DNA from: Rhodoferax potami
GTDB taxonomy: Bacteria > Pseudomonadota > Gammaproteobacteria > Burkholderiales > Burkholderiaceae_C
Length of the DNA stretch: 64,000 nt
Direction: 5' to 3'
Assembly: GCF_032193765.1 (NCBI RefSeq)
Contig: NZ_JAVBIJ010000001.1
Span: 2,976,001 to 3,040,000 of the forward strand
Made by a program: the position numbers and the translations under genes. The notes below the pieces were generated by a model. It was not told where the DNA came from. It searched no databases and saw only the letters and a list, made by a program, of their open reading frames with translations. The first letter of the stretch is position 1, and the number at the start of each line of letters is the position of its first letter. Positions 40,237 through 48,940 of this stretch are shown piece by piece.

Positions 40237-42033
40237 TCAAAAGGTTTCCCAATCATCATCGCCGCCCGCCGGAGTGACCCGAGCTACCGGCTTCGGCAGG
40301 GCGGTTACCTTGGGAGCCGACAAAGACGACGGCGCTTTGGCCGCTGGCGGGCGTGATGCGGCGGGCTTGGCTAGGTGCTGGGCTGGCGGCCGCAGCGCAG
40401 GCTTGCTGACCGGTTTGGGCAAGGGGCGGGGTGCAGGCGCGGGTCGTGCGGGCGGTGCGATCGAGGGCACCGATACCGTGCGGGTCTGCTGCCCCGCGGC
40501 AAGCTTAAATACCGACACCACCTGCACCAGGTCATTGGCCTGGCTCTTCAGGCTGCTGGCTGCGGCAGCCATCTCTTCCACCAGGGCCGCGTTTTGCTGC
40601 GTAGCCTGGTCCATCTGGGTGACTGCTTCTCCGATCTGGTTGACCCCTGCGCTCTGCTCGTGGCTGGCTGCGCTGATCTCTCCCATGATGTCTGTCACCC
40701 GCCGGATGCTGCTTACCACTTCTGTCATGGTGGTGCCGGCTTTGTCCACTAGGGCGGTGCCTTGCTCCACCCGCTCTACGCTGGCGTTGATGAGCATTTT
40801 GATTTCCTTGGCTGCTTCGGCCGAGCGGCCCGCCAGGGAGCGGACTTCGGAGGCCACCACGGCAAAGCCCCGGCCTTGCTCGCCGGCTCGGGCAGCTTCC
40901 ACCGCTGCGTTGAGGGCGAGGATGTTGGTCTGGAAAGCAATGCCGTCAATGACGCTGATGATGTCGGCGATCTTGCGGCTGGCTTCGTTGATGCCTTTCA
41001 TGGTGTCTACCACTTGGCCTACGACTTCTCCGCCCTGCACCGCCACCGTGGAGGCGTTGGTTGCCAGCTGGTTTGCCTGGCGGGCGTTGTCGGCGTTTTG
41101 TTTGACCGCTGAGTTCAGCTCTTCCATGCTGGCTGCGGTTTCTTCCAGGGCGCTGGCTTGGCTCTCCGTCCGGGCTGACAGGTCGTGGTTACCTTGTGCG
41201 ATCTCGGAGCTGGCACTTGCCACCCCTTCTGACCCTTGGCGCACTTGTGTCACGACGCGCACCAGACTGTCCTGCATGCCTTGCATGGCCTGCAACAGCT
41301 TGCCCACCTCATCTTGGCTGGTACTGTTGATAGGCTCACTCAGGTTACCGCTAGAGACTGCCTCAGCGGCCAGGAGCGCTTGACCCAAGGGGCGGGTGAT
41401 CGAACGGGTAATAACAGTGGCAATCACCACCCCGAAAACCAAGGCCAGCAGCAAGGCAGCCCCTAGCGTGTTGCGCGCAGCCGCATAGGTCGCATCAGCC
41501 TCTTTGATTTGCGCGTCTGCGGCATCCCGATTGAGATCAATCATTTTTTGCAGCGTCGCCTTGGAGCGCTCAAACATGGCTTTTGACTCAGCATCGAGCA
41601 ACATGGCCGCGCCGGTTGCATCGTTGCGGCGGGAGTAGTCTTTGATGTCTTTATGAAGATCGAGATACTTCATCCGGAATTTGACGAACTCTTCATACAG
41701 GCGCTTTTCTTCGTCGGAGCTAATGAGCGGCTCGTAGCGCTCGCGGCTCGCTTTGATAAGCGCCTGTGTCGCATCCAAGACTTTTTCAATATCTTGCTTG
41801 GCCCCTTCTTCGATACTGAGGGCATGCTGCATTTCAAAAATGCGGAAGTCTGAGATCAGGGTGTTGAGGTGATTCGCCTCTTGCACGCTGGGCAATGCGT
41901 TTTCTGCAATTGCTTTGGCAGCCCCTTCCAAGGCCGCCAAGCGATTAAGAGCCAAGCCGACGACCAGCAATATCAACAGCAACAAAACACCAAAGCCTGC
42001 ATAAAGCCGGGTGCCAATCTTCAAATTACCCAT
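40237..42033 (-). CDS. Methyl-accepting chemotaxis protein 2, with CheR/CheB docking tail
   Basis: 598 residues. TM1 about 10-32, a periplasmic four-helix-bundle sensor (about 33-190), TM2 (about 190-212), HAMP and the canonical signalling hairpin. About 75 Pro/Ala/Lys-rich residues extend past the signalling helices and finish with DDDWETF, matching the NWETF pentapeptide that tethers CheR methyltransferase and CheB in E. coli Tar and Tsr. The first receptor lacks this tail, so receptor 2 could assist adaptation of its neighbour. It lies 73 bases downstream of the FIST gene. Confidence 0.94.
   Translation of the reverse strand: MGNLKIGTRLYAGFGVLLLLILLVVGLALNRLAALEGAAKAIAENALPSVQEANHLNTLISDFRIFEMQHALSIEEGAKQDIEKVLDATQALIKASRERYEPLISSDEEKRLYEEFVKFRMKYLDLHKDIKDYSRRNDATGAAMLLDAESKAMFERSKATLQKMIDLNRDAADAQIKEADATYAAARNTLGAALLLALVFGVVIATVITRSITRPLGQALLAAEAVSSGNLSEPINSTSQDEVGKLLQAMQGMQDSLVRVVTQVRQGSEGVASASSEIAQGNHDLSARTESQASALEETAASMEELNSAVKQNADNARQANQLATNASTVAVQGGEVVGQVVDTMKGINEASRKIADIISVIDGIAFQTNILALNAAVEAARAGEQGRGFAVVASEVRSLAGRSAEAAKEIKMLINASVERVEQGTALVDKAGTTMTEVVSSIRRVTDIMGEISAASHEQSAGVNQIGEAVTQMDQATQQNAALVEEMAAAASSLKSQANDLVQVVSVFKLAAGQQTRTVSVPSIAPPARPAPAPRPLPKPVSKPALRPPAQHLAKPAASRPPAAKAPSSLSAPKVTALPKPVARVTPAGGDDDWETF
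40513..41205 (-). repeat. Duplicated chemoreceptor signalling segment, copy B
   Basis: Partner of the segment at 38570-39262. The protein sequence is identical for most of about 230 residues, and the DNA identity extends to silent positions, pointing to recent duplication or gene conversion. Confidence 0.85.
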
Positions 42034-42106
42034 CGCAATCTCCTCTTAATCTATGGGTCGGATGGGCCCTGTAGCCGCACCTTCGTGGGGTTCAGAACCG
42101 TACCGT

Positions 42107-43369
42107 TTATTCGTGAAAAACCGTCAACACGCCGATGTATCCGTACAACTGATCGGCAGCAATCTCGCCACCCGCAAAAAAACCCACCAGTGGCACGTCG
42201 CCCAAAGCGCGGCGCACGATCTGCATCTCGGCGCTAGGTGCGCCAAAGTGCGGCCCCCCGCGCCCGGAGCAACTCACATACACCGCACCGGCAATGCGCC
42301 GCGCCGGATGGGGGGCGGACATGGCCTCGTCTGCGTGCAGTGCAGTCGCTAATGCAAAACTCAATTCCTGGGGCTCCAGCTCTTCGCGGATTTCCGCCCC
42401 GATGCGCATCAGGTCTGCGCGGGCAGCCTCGCGGTTGCGGCGGCAAAAAGCCAGCTGCGCCCCCACGGTGATCTGTTCTGCGACTGCAAAGCCACGGCGC
42501 CCCGGATCCAGCCCGATGATGTGGCGCACCATGACCTCGCTGCCGAAATTGCCGGTGCTGCGCACCATGCCGGGCGCATCGTCCGCGGCACTGGCCGCCA
42601 AGGCCACCAAGGTCGCCCGGACTGTCGGTAGCGCAGCCTCGGGCTGATCGAGGGTGACACCCAGGTCCTGCAAGAGCACGTCCAAGGCGGGTTTGCCGTC
42701 CAAAGAGATCACTACATTGCGATCGGCTTCGGTGATCGTACGTGTTTTGGATACCGGGCTGCACCCTTGCGTGACCCGCGACACCAGAGCGACCTCGCGG
42801 GTGAAAGCCACGCCACTCAAGCCTCCGGAAAAAACCCCGCTTGCCGTCCCGTGACCACTCAGGTTGCCATCGGCTGCGACGGCAAACTGCACACTGCGGC
42901 CCCGGCTGCTGCTGATGCCGCCGAACAAATAGCCCGTGGTGGTGCGACCGGCCATTTCCTCGACCAAATCGCCCAAATCCACCGTACCGCCGTCGGCATG
43001 CACCAGCGCCGTGTGGGCCTCAAACCCGAGCCCCAGCGGGGCGATCCCGGAAAACACCCGGTATTGGTCACCGGGTATGTCCATCAACATCACAGCCAGC
43101 GCGGGCTCGTCAAAGTACTCGACGTTGTTGCTCGCAATCCCGACGCCCACCGTGCCCGACCAATCGGTCACGAGGGGAAGTTCACCGCTCAGGTGCTCCA
43201 GGATGTCTTGCGCATGGGGCGCGTAATGGTCGGTGATGTAGAGCAAGGCCAGCGTGGGTTGGGACGCGTAGTCCGGCAGCGCCATTTGCGCGCGCAACTG
43301 CGCCAACACCAGCGCGGCGGCCATAGGCCACTGCGGATGGGTGGCGTGGGCATAGGGGAACAAACGCAT
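42107..43369 (-). CDS. FIST N/C domain sensory protein
   Basis: 420 residues from MRLFPYAH. The FIST N domain covers about residues 25-230 (ALLYITDHYAPHAQDIL, GTVGVGIASNNVEYFDEPALAVMLMDIPG, TTTGYLFGGISSSRG) and FIST C about 240-400, ending GPHFGAPSAEMQIVRRALGDVPLVGFFAGGEIA, the family's hallmark. FIST domains are proposed small-ligand sensors and are usually fused to receptors or kinases; here the protein is free, directly upstream of receptor 2 and 35 bases after phaM. No signal peptide is seen, so it should be cytoplasmic. Confidence 0.88.
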   Translation of the reverse strand: MRLFPYAHATHPQWPMAAALVLAQLRAQMALPDYASQPTLALLYITDHYAPHAQDILEHLSGELPLVTDWSGTVGVGIASNNVEYFDEPALAVMLMDIPGDQYRVFSGIAPLGLGFEAHTALVHADGGTVDLGDLVEEMAGRTTTGYLFGGISSSRGRSVQFAVAADGNLSGHGTASGVFSGGLSGVAFTREVALVSRVTQGCSPVSKTRTITEADRNVVISLDGKPALDVLLQDLGVTLDQPEAALPTVRATLVALAASAADDAPGMVRSTGNFGSEVMVRHIIGLDPGRRGFAVAEQITVGAQLAFCRRNREAARADLMRIGAEIREELEPQELSFALATALHADEAMSAPHPARRIAGAVYVSCSGRGGPHFGAPSAEMQIVRRALGDVPLVGFFAGGEIAADQLYGYIGVLTVFHE

Positions 43370-43404
43370 CACTGGTGTACCAACTCCGTTAATAAGCCGC
43401 AGGC

Positions 43405-44085
43405 CTAACGGCCGCTGGCTTTGCGGGCCGGCGCTTTGCGCGGAGCCGCCTTTTTGGCGACCGCTTTTTTGGTGGCTGCCTTGGCTGTTTTGAGGGCGTC
43501 TTTGGCCAAACCGGCGGCCATGTTTTTGGTGATGTCTACCGCTGTTTTGCTCGTGGCCTCTTTGAGCGCGTTGGCAGCAATGTGTTGAAACTGTTGGGTC
43601 AGCGCGCCCCACAGTTGCAGGGGGTCGCCCAGCGGGTTGGCGGCCGGCGCATCGGCTGATTTGCTCTCGGCTTTGCTGTCGGATTTGCCGGTAGCAGCCT
43701 CGGCAATGGATTTTGCGGTTTCGGTGGCTTTCTCGGTCGCTTTCTGAACACCGCTGTAAACCGAATCAGCCGCCTTGAGCTTGAGTGCATTGGCCATGTC
43801 GCCAATGTTGAAATTCATGCCCTTGAGGGTGGCCAGCGTCATCTTCTGGACCTCCAGTGCCTGAATCGTGGCGGCCAGGGCCCGCGAGTTTTGCTCCAGC
43901 CAGAAGTGCACGTTTTTCAGCTCATCGATGCGCTTGTCCAGCTCTTCCACATTCAAGGTCGGTGCCACCCAGTTGCCCAGGTTGGGCATCTGGGGGATGT
44001 TGCTGCCGGCACCTTTGGCCAGGTTTTGCAGAAAGTCAAAACCGGGCACAAATTTGCCGAAACCGGTGCTGTCTGAATCGCTCAT
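43405..44085 (-). CDS. phaM: PhaM-type polyhydroxyalkanoate granule regulatory protein
   Basis: 226 residues. The N-terminal segment (FGKFVPGFDFLQNLAKG, NWVAPTLNVEELDKRIDELKNVHFWLEQNS) matches PhaM, which activates PHA synthase and links granules to DNA. The middle is phasin-like and helical; the C-terminus is a histone-H1-like Lys/Ala/Pro tail (KKAVAKKAAPRKAPARKASGR in pieces) expected to bind the nucleoid. Start MSDSDST follows a GAGGAG site. It presumably ensures granule distribution at division. It precedes the FIST and chemoreceptor genes on the same strand. Confidence 0.87.
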   Translation of the reverse strand: MSDSDSTGFGKFVPGFDFLQNLAKGAGSNIPQMPNLGNWVAPTLNVEELDKRIDELKNVHFWLEQNSRALAATIQALEVQKMTLATLKGMNFNIGDMANALKLKAADSVYSGVQKATEKATETAKSIAEAATGKSDSKAESKSADAPAANPLGDPLQLWGALTQQFQHIAANALKEATSKTAVDITKNMAAGLAKDALKTAKAATKKAVAKKAAPRKAPARKASGR

Positions 44086-44194
44086 TGCTGCTCCTCGGGC
44101 TCGATATAGGCCACACCGACAGCTTACTCCAAGCCACAGAAATTGAAGAGCAGAAAAGCCCCTGCTTCGGGCCTGCAAACTCCCGCCCCACAGC

Positions 44195-44219
44195 GACGCC
44201 CTCAGCGAACCGGGGCGTC
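44195..44219. other. Hairpin downstream of the PepSY gene
   Basis: GACGCCC and GGGCGTC flank an 11-base loop just past the PepSY stop. No T-run follows, so it is at best a weak or Rho-assisted terminator. Confidence 0.3.
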
Positions 44220-44228
44220 ACCCGCATG

Positions 44229-45635
44229 TCAAGACAAGGCGGCCTTGAGCCCGGGCCACCGCGAAATCAGCACATAGTCCAACACGATGGCGGCCAGCAT
44301 CACGCCACCGGCCAAAGGAAACGCGAGACCGGTGAGCACCATGACGATGGCGCCACCCTTCCACAAGGGCGTCTGCGCGGGCACCGACGGTGCAACCAAG
44401 CGACCACTCCCCGCAGGCCTACGAATCCACCACATCACCACACCACTGACGCAAAGCAACACAATGGCCAGGCAGGCCAGGATGTTGGCCCAGGCGCTCC
44501 ACAGGCCGATATCGCCCTGGTGCAGCGCAATGCCGATGGCCATGCCTTTGGCAACCACTGAGTAGTCGGCAAACGCCACATCGGCCAGCACCCGACCGGT
44601 ATAGCGGTCTATGTGCACGGTGCGGTCTTTGAAAGGATTGGTCAGGTCGCCACTCATGGTGTCGGCGGAGACGGTGTACACCCCCTTCTCGTCCTGCGGC
44701 AGGTTGATATGGAACTGCCCGGCAAAGCCCAAGCGATTCGCCAAAGCCGCCACGCCATCGAGATTGACCGGCTCCCCGGCGGCTACGCCCGGTACGCCAG
44801 CGCCCGAACCGGACTGCGGCACCGGGGTTTGCTCCAGGCCCCAAGGCACATCGCGGATGCCTGCTGAGTTCAGGCTGGCGTGGGTCAGGTCGGAGGTGGG
44901 CACCGCGTCCCACTTGGCCGCAGGGAAGGTGCCCCAAGGCTGCACAAACTTGCCGCCCCAGACTTCCGTCCACGACATGCCGGTCAGCAAGAAAGAGAAC
45001 AGCACCACGCTGATCCAGAAGCCAATGCTCGTGTGCAAAGACTTCCACCACCGGCGGCCTGTGGCCCGCCACTCAGGCACCAGCGCCTGCGACCAGCCGC
45101 TGCCATTGCGCGGCCAGAACAGGTACAGGCCGGTCACGATCATCACGATCCCCAGACCGGAAGCCACCTCCATGACGCGCTTGCCGGTGTCCCCCAGCAG
45201 CAGGCTGGCGTGAATCTTCCGGGCCCAGGCGAAGCCGGTGCTCTCTTTGTCTGTGGACTGGATGACAGTAGCGGTATAGGGGTTGACCGCAACCGCCTCG
45301 GTCGCGTCACCCCGCGCCAGGATGAACCAGGCCGCCAAGTCCGGCGACTTGGGTGCGATGTATTCCTTCAGCGTGGCATCCGGAAACTGGGCAAACACGG
45401 CCTTGGCTTGGGCGGTAACCGCTTGGGTCGTGGCTTGCGGCTGCACGTACACCAGGTTGCCGAGGCGGCTCTGGAAACCGGTGAAATACACCATCACCAA
45501 ACCGGTGATCGCCAGCACCAACAAAAAGGGAGCCACAAACAGACCGGTATAAAAATGCCAGCGCCAAGCAGTTGCATACAGATGGGAAGACGAGGCTGCG
45601 CGCGCTGGCGCCGCCTTAGGGGCAAGAGAAGACAT
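44229..45635 (-). CDS. PepSY-associated transmembrane protein
   Basis: 468 residues with four to five membrane segments: about 25-50 (TGLFVAPFLLVLAITGLVMVYF), 150-170, 200-220 and two near 380-455. PepSY domains lie in the periplasmic loops (DATLKEYIAPKSPDLAAWFIL; VHIDRYTGRVLADVAFADYS). WRWHFYTGL and the conserved His in ALHQGDIG fit the iron-/copper-regulated PiuB-like family, some members of which act as reductases for siderophore or metal uptake. It lies downstream of the copper-type genes on the same strand. The metal is an inference from neighbours. Confidence 0.85.
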   Translation of the reverse strand: MSSLAPKAAPARAASSSHLYATAWRWHFYTGLFVAPFLLVLAITGLVMVYFTGFQSRLGNLVYVQPQATTQAVTAQAKAVFAQFPDATLKEYIAPKSPDLAAWFILARGDATEAVAVNPYTATVIQSTDKESTGFAWARKIHASLLLGDTGKRVMEVASGLGIVMIVTGLYLFWPRNGSGWSQALVPEWRATGRRWWKSLHTSIGFWISVVLFSFLLTGMSWTEVWGGKFVQPWGTFPAAKWDAVPTSDLTHASLNSAGIRDVPWGLEQTPVPQSGSGAGVPGVAAGEPVNLDGVAALANRLGFAGQFHINLPQDEKGVYTVSADTMSGDLTNPFKDRTVHIDRYTGRVLADVAFADYSVVAKGMAIGIALHQGDIGLWSAWANILACLAIVLLCVSGVVMWWIRRPAGSGRLVAPSVPAQTPLWKGGAIVMVLTGLAFPLAGGVMLAAIVLDYVLISRWPGLKAALS

Positions 45636-45731
45636 AGTTCAAACATCCACGAAACATGAAGCACCGCAACCGGCGAAGAAACATCGCCAGGCCGCGGAGA
45701 GAGCCTGCACACAGCCGGTGCAGGAAGGTGC

Positions 45732-46124
45732 TTATGTCAAGTCCGGCGGGCCCCGCGCTGGCGGCGGACGCGAGAGTGTGTGAAGCAGGTGCGCGGCTGG
45801 CAGCACCGCAATCGCGACGCTACCGGCAGGCTCCGCCGCAAAGGGCAAGGCGGCGGGCGGTGGCGCCGCACGGTCTGAGGGTTGCAGGCAAAACGGGCAG
45901 TGGTCCAGCGAGAGGGCCAAAGGCGCGTCGGCAGGTCTATCTACCGACGCATCTGCAGCTCCGCGCACCCACTGGGCTGCACCATTGGCGGAACAAATTT
46001 CGACCCACGCCCCGGCGCTGGCCCATGCCGCTGCGCGAGATACGGTGGGCAATGCCGCACCCAGCCCCATGACGCACAGCATGAGCCACACCGCCCATCG
46101 GCGATGGAGTGGCATGCGGTTCAT
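45732..46124 (-). CDS. DUF2946 family protein
   Basis: About 130 residues from MNRMPLHRR; a GTG six codons upstream is an alternative. A hydrophobic signal or anchor (WAVWLMLCVMGLGAALP) is followed by VEICSANGAAQWV and the hallmark HCPFCLQP motif near residue 80, typical of DUF2946. The CxxC with a preceding His suggests metal or haem binding, but the function is not established. It is downstream of a PCu(A)C gene, and a second DUF2946 gene flanks the cluster on the other side. Confidence 0.8.
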   Translation of the reverse strand: MNRMPLHRRWAVWLMLCVMGLGAALPTVSRAAAWASAGAWVEICSANGAAQWVRGAADASVDRPADAPLALSLDHCPFCLQPSDRAAPPPAALPFAAEPAGSVAIAVLPAAHLLHTLSRPPPARGPPDLT

Positions 46125-46168
46125 GGAGTGGGGCAAGGCCACGCTACAGGCTCTGAGGCGTTAGCCAC

Positions 46169-46660
46169 TTAGTGCTTGTGGGCCCCGTGCGCAGGCGCTG
46201 CAGCCGCTCCGGCGGGGGCAGTTTGCGAGACCGGCAGCTTGAGCTCTTTTTTGGTTTCTACGCCCTTGGCGTCTTTGAAAACCAGGGTGACCGGGATGGT
46301 GGTGTCTTTTTGCAAAGGCAGCTTCAAGTCCATCAACATGACGTGATAGCCGCCCGGCTTGAGCTCGACTGGCTTGCCCGCAGGCAGCTCCAAGCCGTTA
46401 GCGAGCGCACGCATTTTCATGACGTCGCCCTCCATCTTCATTTCGTGCACCTCGGCCACTCCGGCGACCGGGGAGCTGACGGACACCAAGCGACCGGGCG
46501 TTTGCGCGGTCAATGTCATGAAGGCGCCGCTGGCCTTCTGGCCTTGCACCGTGGCGCGGGCCCATGCGTTTTGCACCTCCACGTTTTGGGCCTGGGCCCA
46601 CGACGTGAATGCAAGACCGGTGACGCACACCGCGGTGGCAATAGAACGGATCAATGTCAT
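46169..46660 (-). CDS. PCu(A)C-type periplasmic copper chaperone
   Basis: 163 residues. A signal peptide (1-24, ending AQAQ) precedes the DUF461 fold: VEVQNAWARATVQGQKASGAFMTL, then HEMKMEGDVMKMRAL with the H(M)x10Mx21HxM-type copper ligands, completed by GGYHVMLMDLK. PCu(A)C hands Cu(I) to the CuA centre of cytochrome c oxidase. The C-terminus ends in a His-rich HGAHKH tail. An AGGAG site precedes the start, 18 bases after the YcnI stop. Confidence 0.92.
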   Translation of the reverse strand: MTLIRSIATAVCVTGLAFTSWAQAQNVEVQNAWARATVQGQKASGAFMTLTAQTPGRLVSVSSPVAGVAEVHEMKMEGDVMKMRALANGLELPAGKPVELKPGGYHVMLMDLKLPLQKDTTIPVTLVFKDAKGVETKKELKLPVSQTAPAGAAAAPAHGAHKH

Positions 46661-46678
46661 AGCTACTCCTGTAAAAGT

Positions 46679-47227
46679 TCAGTGGGCATGGCCGCCGGCG
46701 GCCTGGACATCCAAGACATCCAGACGGGCCGCGGGGAATTCCAAACGGTGGGCGTTTTGCCCGTGCGCGGGGATCTCGACCCAAGCGTTCCGGCCGGACT
46801 CGCACGCCTGCACCACTTTGAACCACAAAGTACCCGGCTTCTTGGGGGTGGTGCCGCGGAACACAAATTCGTCGGCAAACGCATCGGGGAGCGCATTCTC
46901 AGCGCCTTTGGCGGTCCAGGTGATTTCCTGCACGCCCTCGGTATAGGTTTTGCCATGGGCTTCGTAGGGTTGCTCGAGCTTGCCGATTTTGGTGCTTACC
47001 ACCCAACCTGGCTTGACCAGGGGCTGCGCGCTCGTGAACCCGGAAGGGATTGCCACCGTGATCGCCGTGGTGGCCGCACCGGCACAGCCGTGCCCCACCC
47101 TCAGAACCGCACGGTAACCCGCGCCGGCTGCTGCAGCCTGGTCAGCCAGCGTTACATGAGAAAAAACAGCGCTAGCGCCCGTCATCATTGCGCAAGCAGC
47201 TACTAATTTAATAGCAAAACGAACCAT
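46679..47227 (-). CDS. YcnI family copper-binding protein
   Basis: 182 residues. The signal peptide is residues 1-23 (ending GASAVFS) and the mature protein begins at His24 (HVTLADQAAAAGAGYRAVLRVGHGC), the invariant N-terminal His of YcnI, which chelates Cu(II) in a mononuclear site. Trp in PGWVV and EITWTA also fit. Residues 3-23, the whole signal peptide after MV, are encoded by repeat copy 6. It is followed by the PCu(A)C gene, a common partner, and should deliver or hold copper in the periplasm. Confidence 0.88.
   Translation of the reverse strand: MVRFAIKLVAACAMMTGASAVFSHVTLADQAAAAGAGYRAVLRVGHGCAGAATTAITVAIPSGFTSAQPLVKPGWVVSTKIGKLEQPYEAHGKTYTEGVQEITWTAKGAENALPDAFADEFVFRGTTPKKPGTLWFKVVQACESGRNAWVEIPAHGQNAHRLEFPAARLDVLDVQAAGGHAH
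47158..47221 (-). repeat. Dispersed palindromic repeat, copy 6 (encodes YcnI signal peptide)
   Basis: On the minus strand: TTTTGCTATTAAATTAGTAG, CTGCTTGCGCAATGATGACG, and GGCGCTAGCGCTGTTTTTTC. The frame used gives a hydrophobic export signal that ends at the copper-binding His. Confidence 0.8.
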
Positions 47228-47349
47228 ACAACACCCCAATAGGATCGGCCTAGCCCGGTGCGAACACGCACGGCAAGGCACACCTGACTCACAAAAAACG
47301 AATGGAAAGCGGGAGCCGCCAGCCGGGCAGCCACAAGCTGCCGACGGGC

Positions 47350-47712
47350 TTAGACCAAAGCGGGGGGGCCGCGGGCCGACGCGGGGTCGGCATCTTGGGG
47401 GGTGAAGTGCCGGAAGGCGGCCATTGGCCGGACGGCAGGAGGAGTTTCGGGCGATACCGCCCCGGGGAAGACGGACGGCGGCGCACCTGCTGACAAGCAC
47501 AGCACGCAGTCCAGCGCATGAGCCATCGGCTGGGCGCCGGTGTCATCGCTACCGGACACCAGCTTGACGACACCCGCCGTGGTGCACACCAGGGTGAGCG
47601 CCTGCGGGTTCACCACGGGTGCCGCGACCGCCACGCCAATCGACAGCGCAAACCACACCAACATCCAACGGATGATGGAGCGTGCCTGGCGCAAGGATTG
47701 AAGGGTGGACAT
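47350..47712 (-). CDS. DUF2946 family protein (second)
   Basis: 120 residues. One hydrophobic segment (about 14-32, IIRWMLVWFALSIGVAVAAP), then LVCTTAGVVKLV and the DCVLCLSAG motif near residue 68, both DUF2946 features. It heads the copper cluster and shares architecture with the copy at 45.7-46.1 kb but little sequence outside the motifs. Minus-strand CATAAT lies eight bases before the ATG, another possible short-leader promoter. Function unknown. Confidence 0.78.
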   Translation of the reverse strand: MSTLQSLRQARSIIRWMLVWFALSIGVAVAAPVVNPQALTLVCTTAGVVKLVSGSDDTGAQPMAHALDCVLCLSAGAPPSVFPGAVSPETPPAVRPMAAFRHFTPQDADPASARGPPALV

Positions 47713-47833
47713 GGGTCGGGATTATGTACGAGCCGGCGGCAGGGGGCCTGGCCATCGCCCCAAGCTTGACCCGCATCAAAGCTTTTTCCGGCGGGCAGGT
47801 AGAGCATGGCAAAACCACAACGCAGGAAACACC

Positions 47834-48193
47834 ATGACACACCCCGACCTCCACAGCTACCAGAAACAATTGCTCCAGCAGCGCGACGACTTGCGCGCCC
47901 GCCTGAACCAGCTGCGCGGTGGCGAACCCAGCCGGGCATTGGCCTCGGCCGCACATTTCAGCGGACACGAAGACCCCCAAGCACAAGCCAACACCGAGCG
48001 CGACCTGGAGCTGGCGCTGGACGAGCACGAAACGGCCGAACTGCGCCGCATCGATGCGGCCTTGCAACGGGCAGCGCTCGGCACTTATGGCCGGTGCATC
48101 GCTTGCGGCACCACCATCCCCGAAGCCCGGCTGCGCGCCACTCCGGACGCCGAGCGCTGCATCGACTGCCAAAGCGCCCTCGAAGACGCCTGA
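47834..48193 (+). CDS. TraR/DksA-type zinc-finger protein
   Basis: 119 residues. A coiled coil (QKQLLQQRDDLRARLNQL and LELALDEHETAELRRIDAALQRA) leads into a C-x2-C-x17-C-x2-C zinc finger (CIACG...RCIDC). DksA-like factors enter the RNA polymerase secondary channel; the tip Asp residues needed for ppGpp synergy are hard to judge here. It is shorter than DksA (about 150), so it is a paralogue and may be a general stress regulator. The start MTHPDLH follows GGAAAC. Confidence 0.88.
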   Translation: MTHPDLHSYQKQLLQQRDDLRARLNQLRGGEPSRALASAAHFSGHEDPQAQANTERDLELALDEHETAELRRIDAALQRAALGTYGRCIACGTTIPEARLRATPDAERCIDCQSALEDA

Positions 48194-48271
48194 TCGGCAC
48201 CGCGGCAGCGCGGAGGGCTGGTATTCTCGGGCGCTCTTTCGACCACGCCGGCCCGCCCGGCGTTATGCGCC

Positions 48272-48880
48272 ATGATGAATTACACCTTCGCCTCTGCGAC
48301 CATTCTGCTGATCCTGATCACGGATCCGATCGGCAACATTCCCATTTTTGCCAACGCGCTCAAACACGTGGCGCCCGAGCGGCGGCACAAGGTGATCCTG
48401 CGGGAGATCCTGATCGCTTTCGCCCTGCTGCTGACCTTCATGTTTGTGGGCGAGAGCTTTTTGCGGGTGATGAATTTGAGCGAGCTGTCCCTGCAGATCG
48501 GCGGCGGCGTGATTCTGTTCCTGATTGCGCTGCGCATGGTGTTTCCTCCACCGAGCACCGCAGAGAGCGAGATCAAGACCGAGCCCCTGATCGTGCCGCT
48601 GGCTATACCCGCGGTGGCCGGCCCCTCGGCCCTGGCCACAGTGTTGCTGCTCGTGTCCCAACAGCCCGACCGCCGCATGGAATGGATCGGCGCGCTCTGC
48701 GTGACCATGCTGGTCAGCGCGGTGGTGCTGGTGTCGGCCGAGCGGATTCAGCGCATCATCGGCGACCGACTGGTCGTGGCGGCAGAGCGCCTGATGGGTC
48801 TGGTGCTGGTGTCGGTGGCGATTGAAATGATGCTGCGCGGCATCAAGACCTTTGTGCAGCAGGTCGCCGCAGCCAGCTGA
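48272..48880 (+). CDS. MarC family (UPF0056) integral membrane protein
   Basis: 202 residues with six membrane segments. LILITDPIGNIPIFANAL (residues 10-27) and PLAIPAVAGPSALATVLLL (about 110) are the paired family motifs, and GLVLVSVAIEMMLRGI closes the domain. The family resembles neutral-amino-acid (SnatA) transporters; the old multiple-antibiotic-resistance link of E. coli MarC was not upheld. The gene stands alone between the DksA-like gene and a terminator. Confidence 0.88.
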   Translation: MMNYTFASATILLILITDPIGNIPIFANALKHVAPERRHKVILREILIAFALLLTFMFVGESFLRVMNLSELSLQIGGGVILFLIALRMVFPPPSTAESEIKTEPLIVPLAIPAVAGPSALATVLLLVSQQPDRRMEWIGALCVTMLVSAVVLVSAERIQRIIGDRLVVAAERLMGLVLVSVAIEMMLRGIKTFVQQVAAAS

Positions 48881-48897
48881 GCTGCCGTAGCTCCATG

Positions 48898-48927
48898 AAA
48901 AAAGCGCTCCACAGGGAGCGCTTTTTT
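48898..48927. terminator. Bidirectional intrinsic terminator, marC/fghA
   Basis: AAAAAAGCGCTCC and its complement GGAGCGCTTTTTT close an ACAG loop, with a six-base run on each side, between convergent genes. Confidence 0.9.
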
Positions 48928-48940
48928 GTGGGTCAGGCGC

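Noticed and set aside
38570..41205. Direct repeats as a transposon or integron
   Set aside because: The repeated blocks are chemoreceptor signalling domains in frame; no transposase, integrase or terminal inverted repeats are present.
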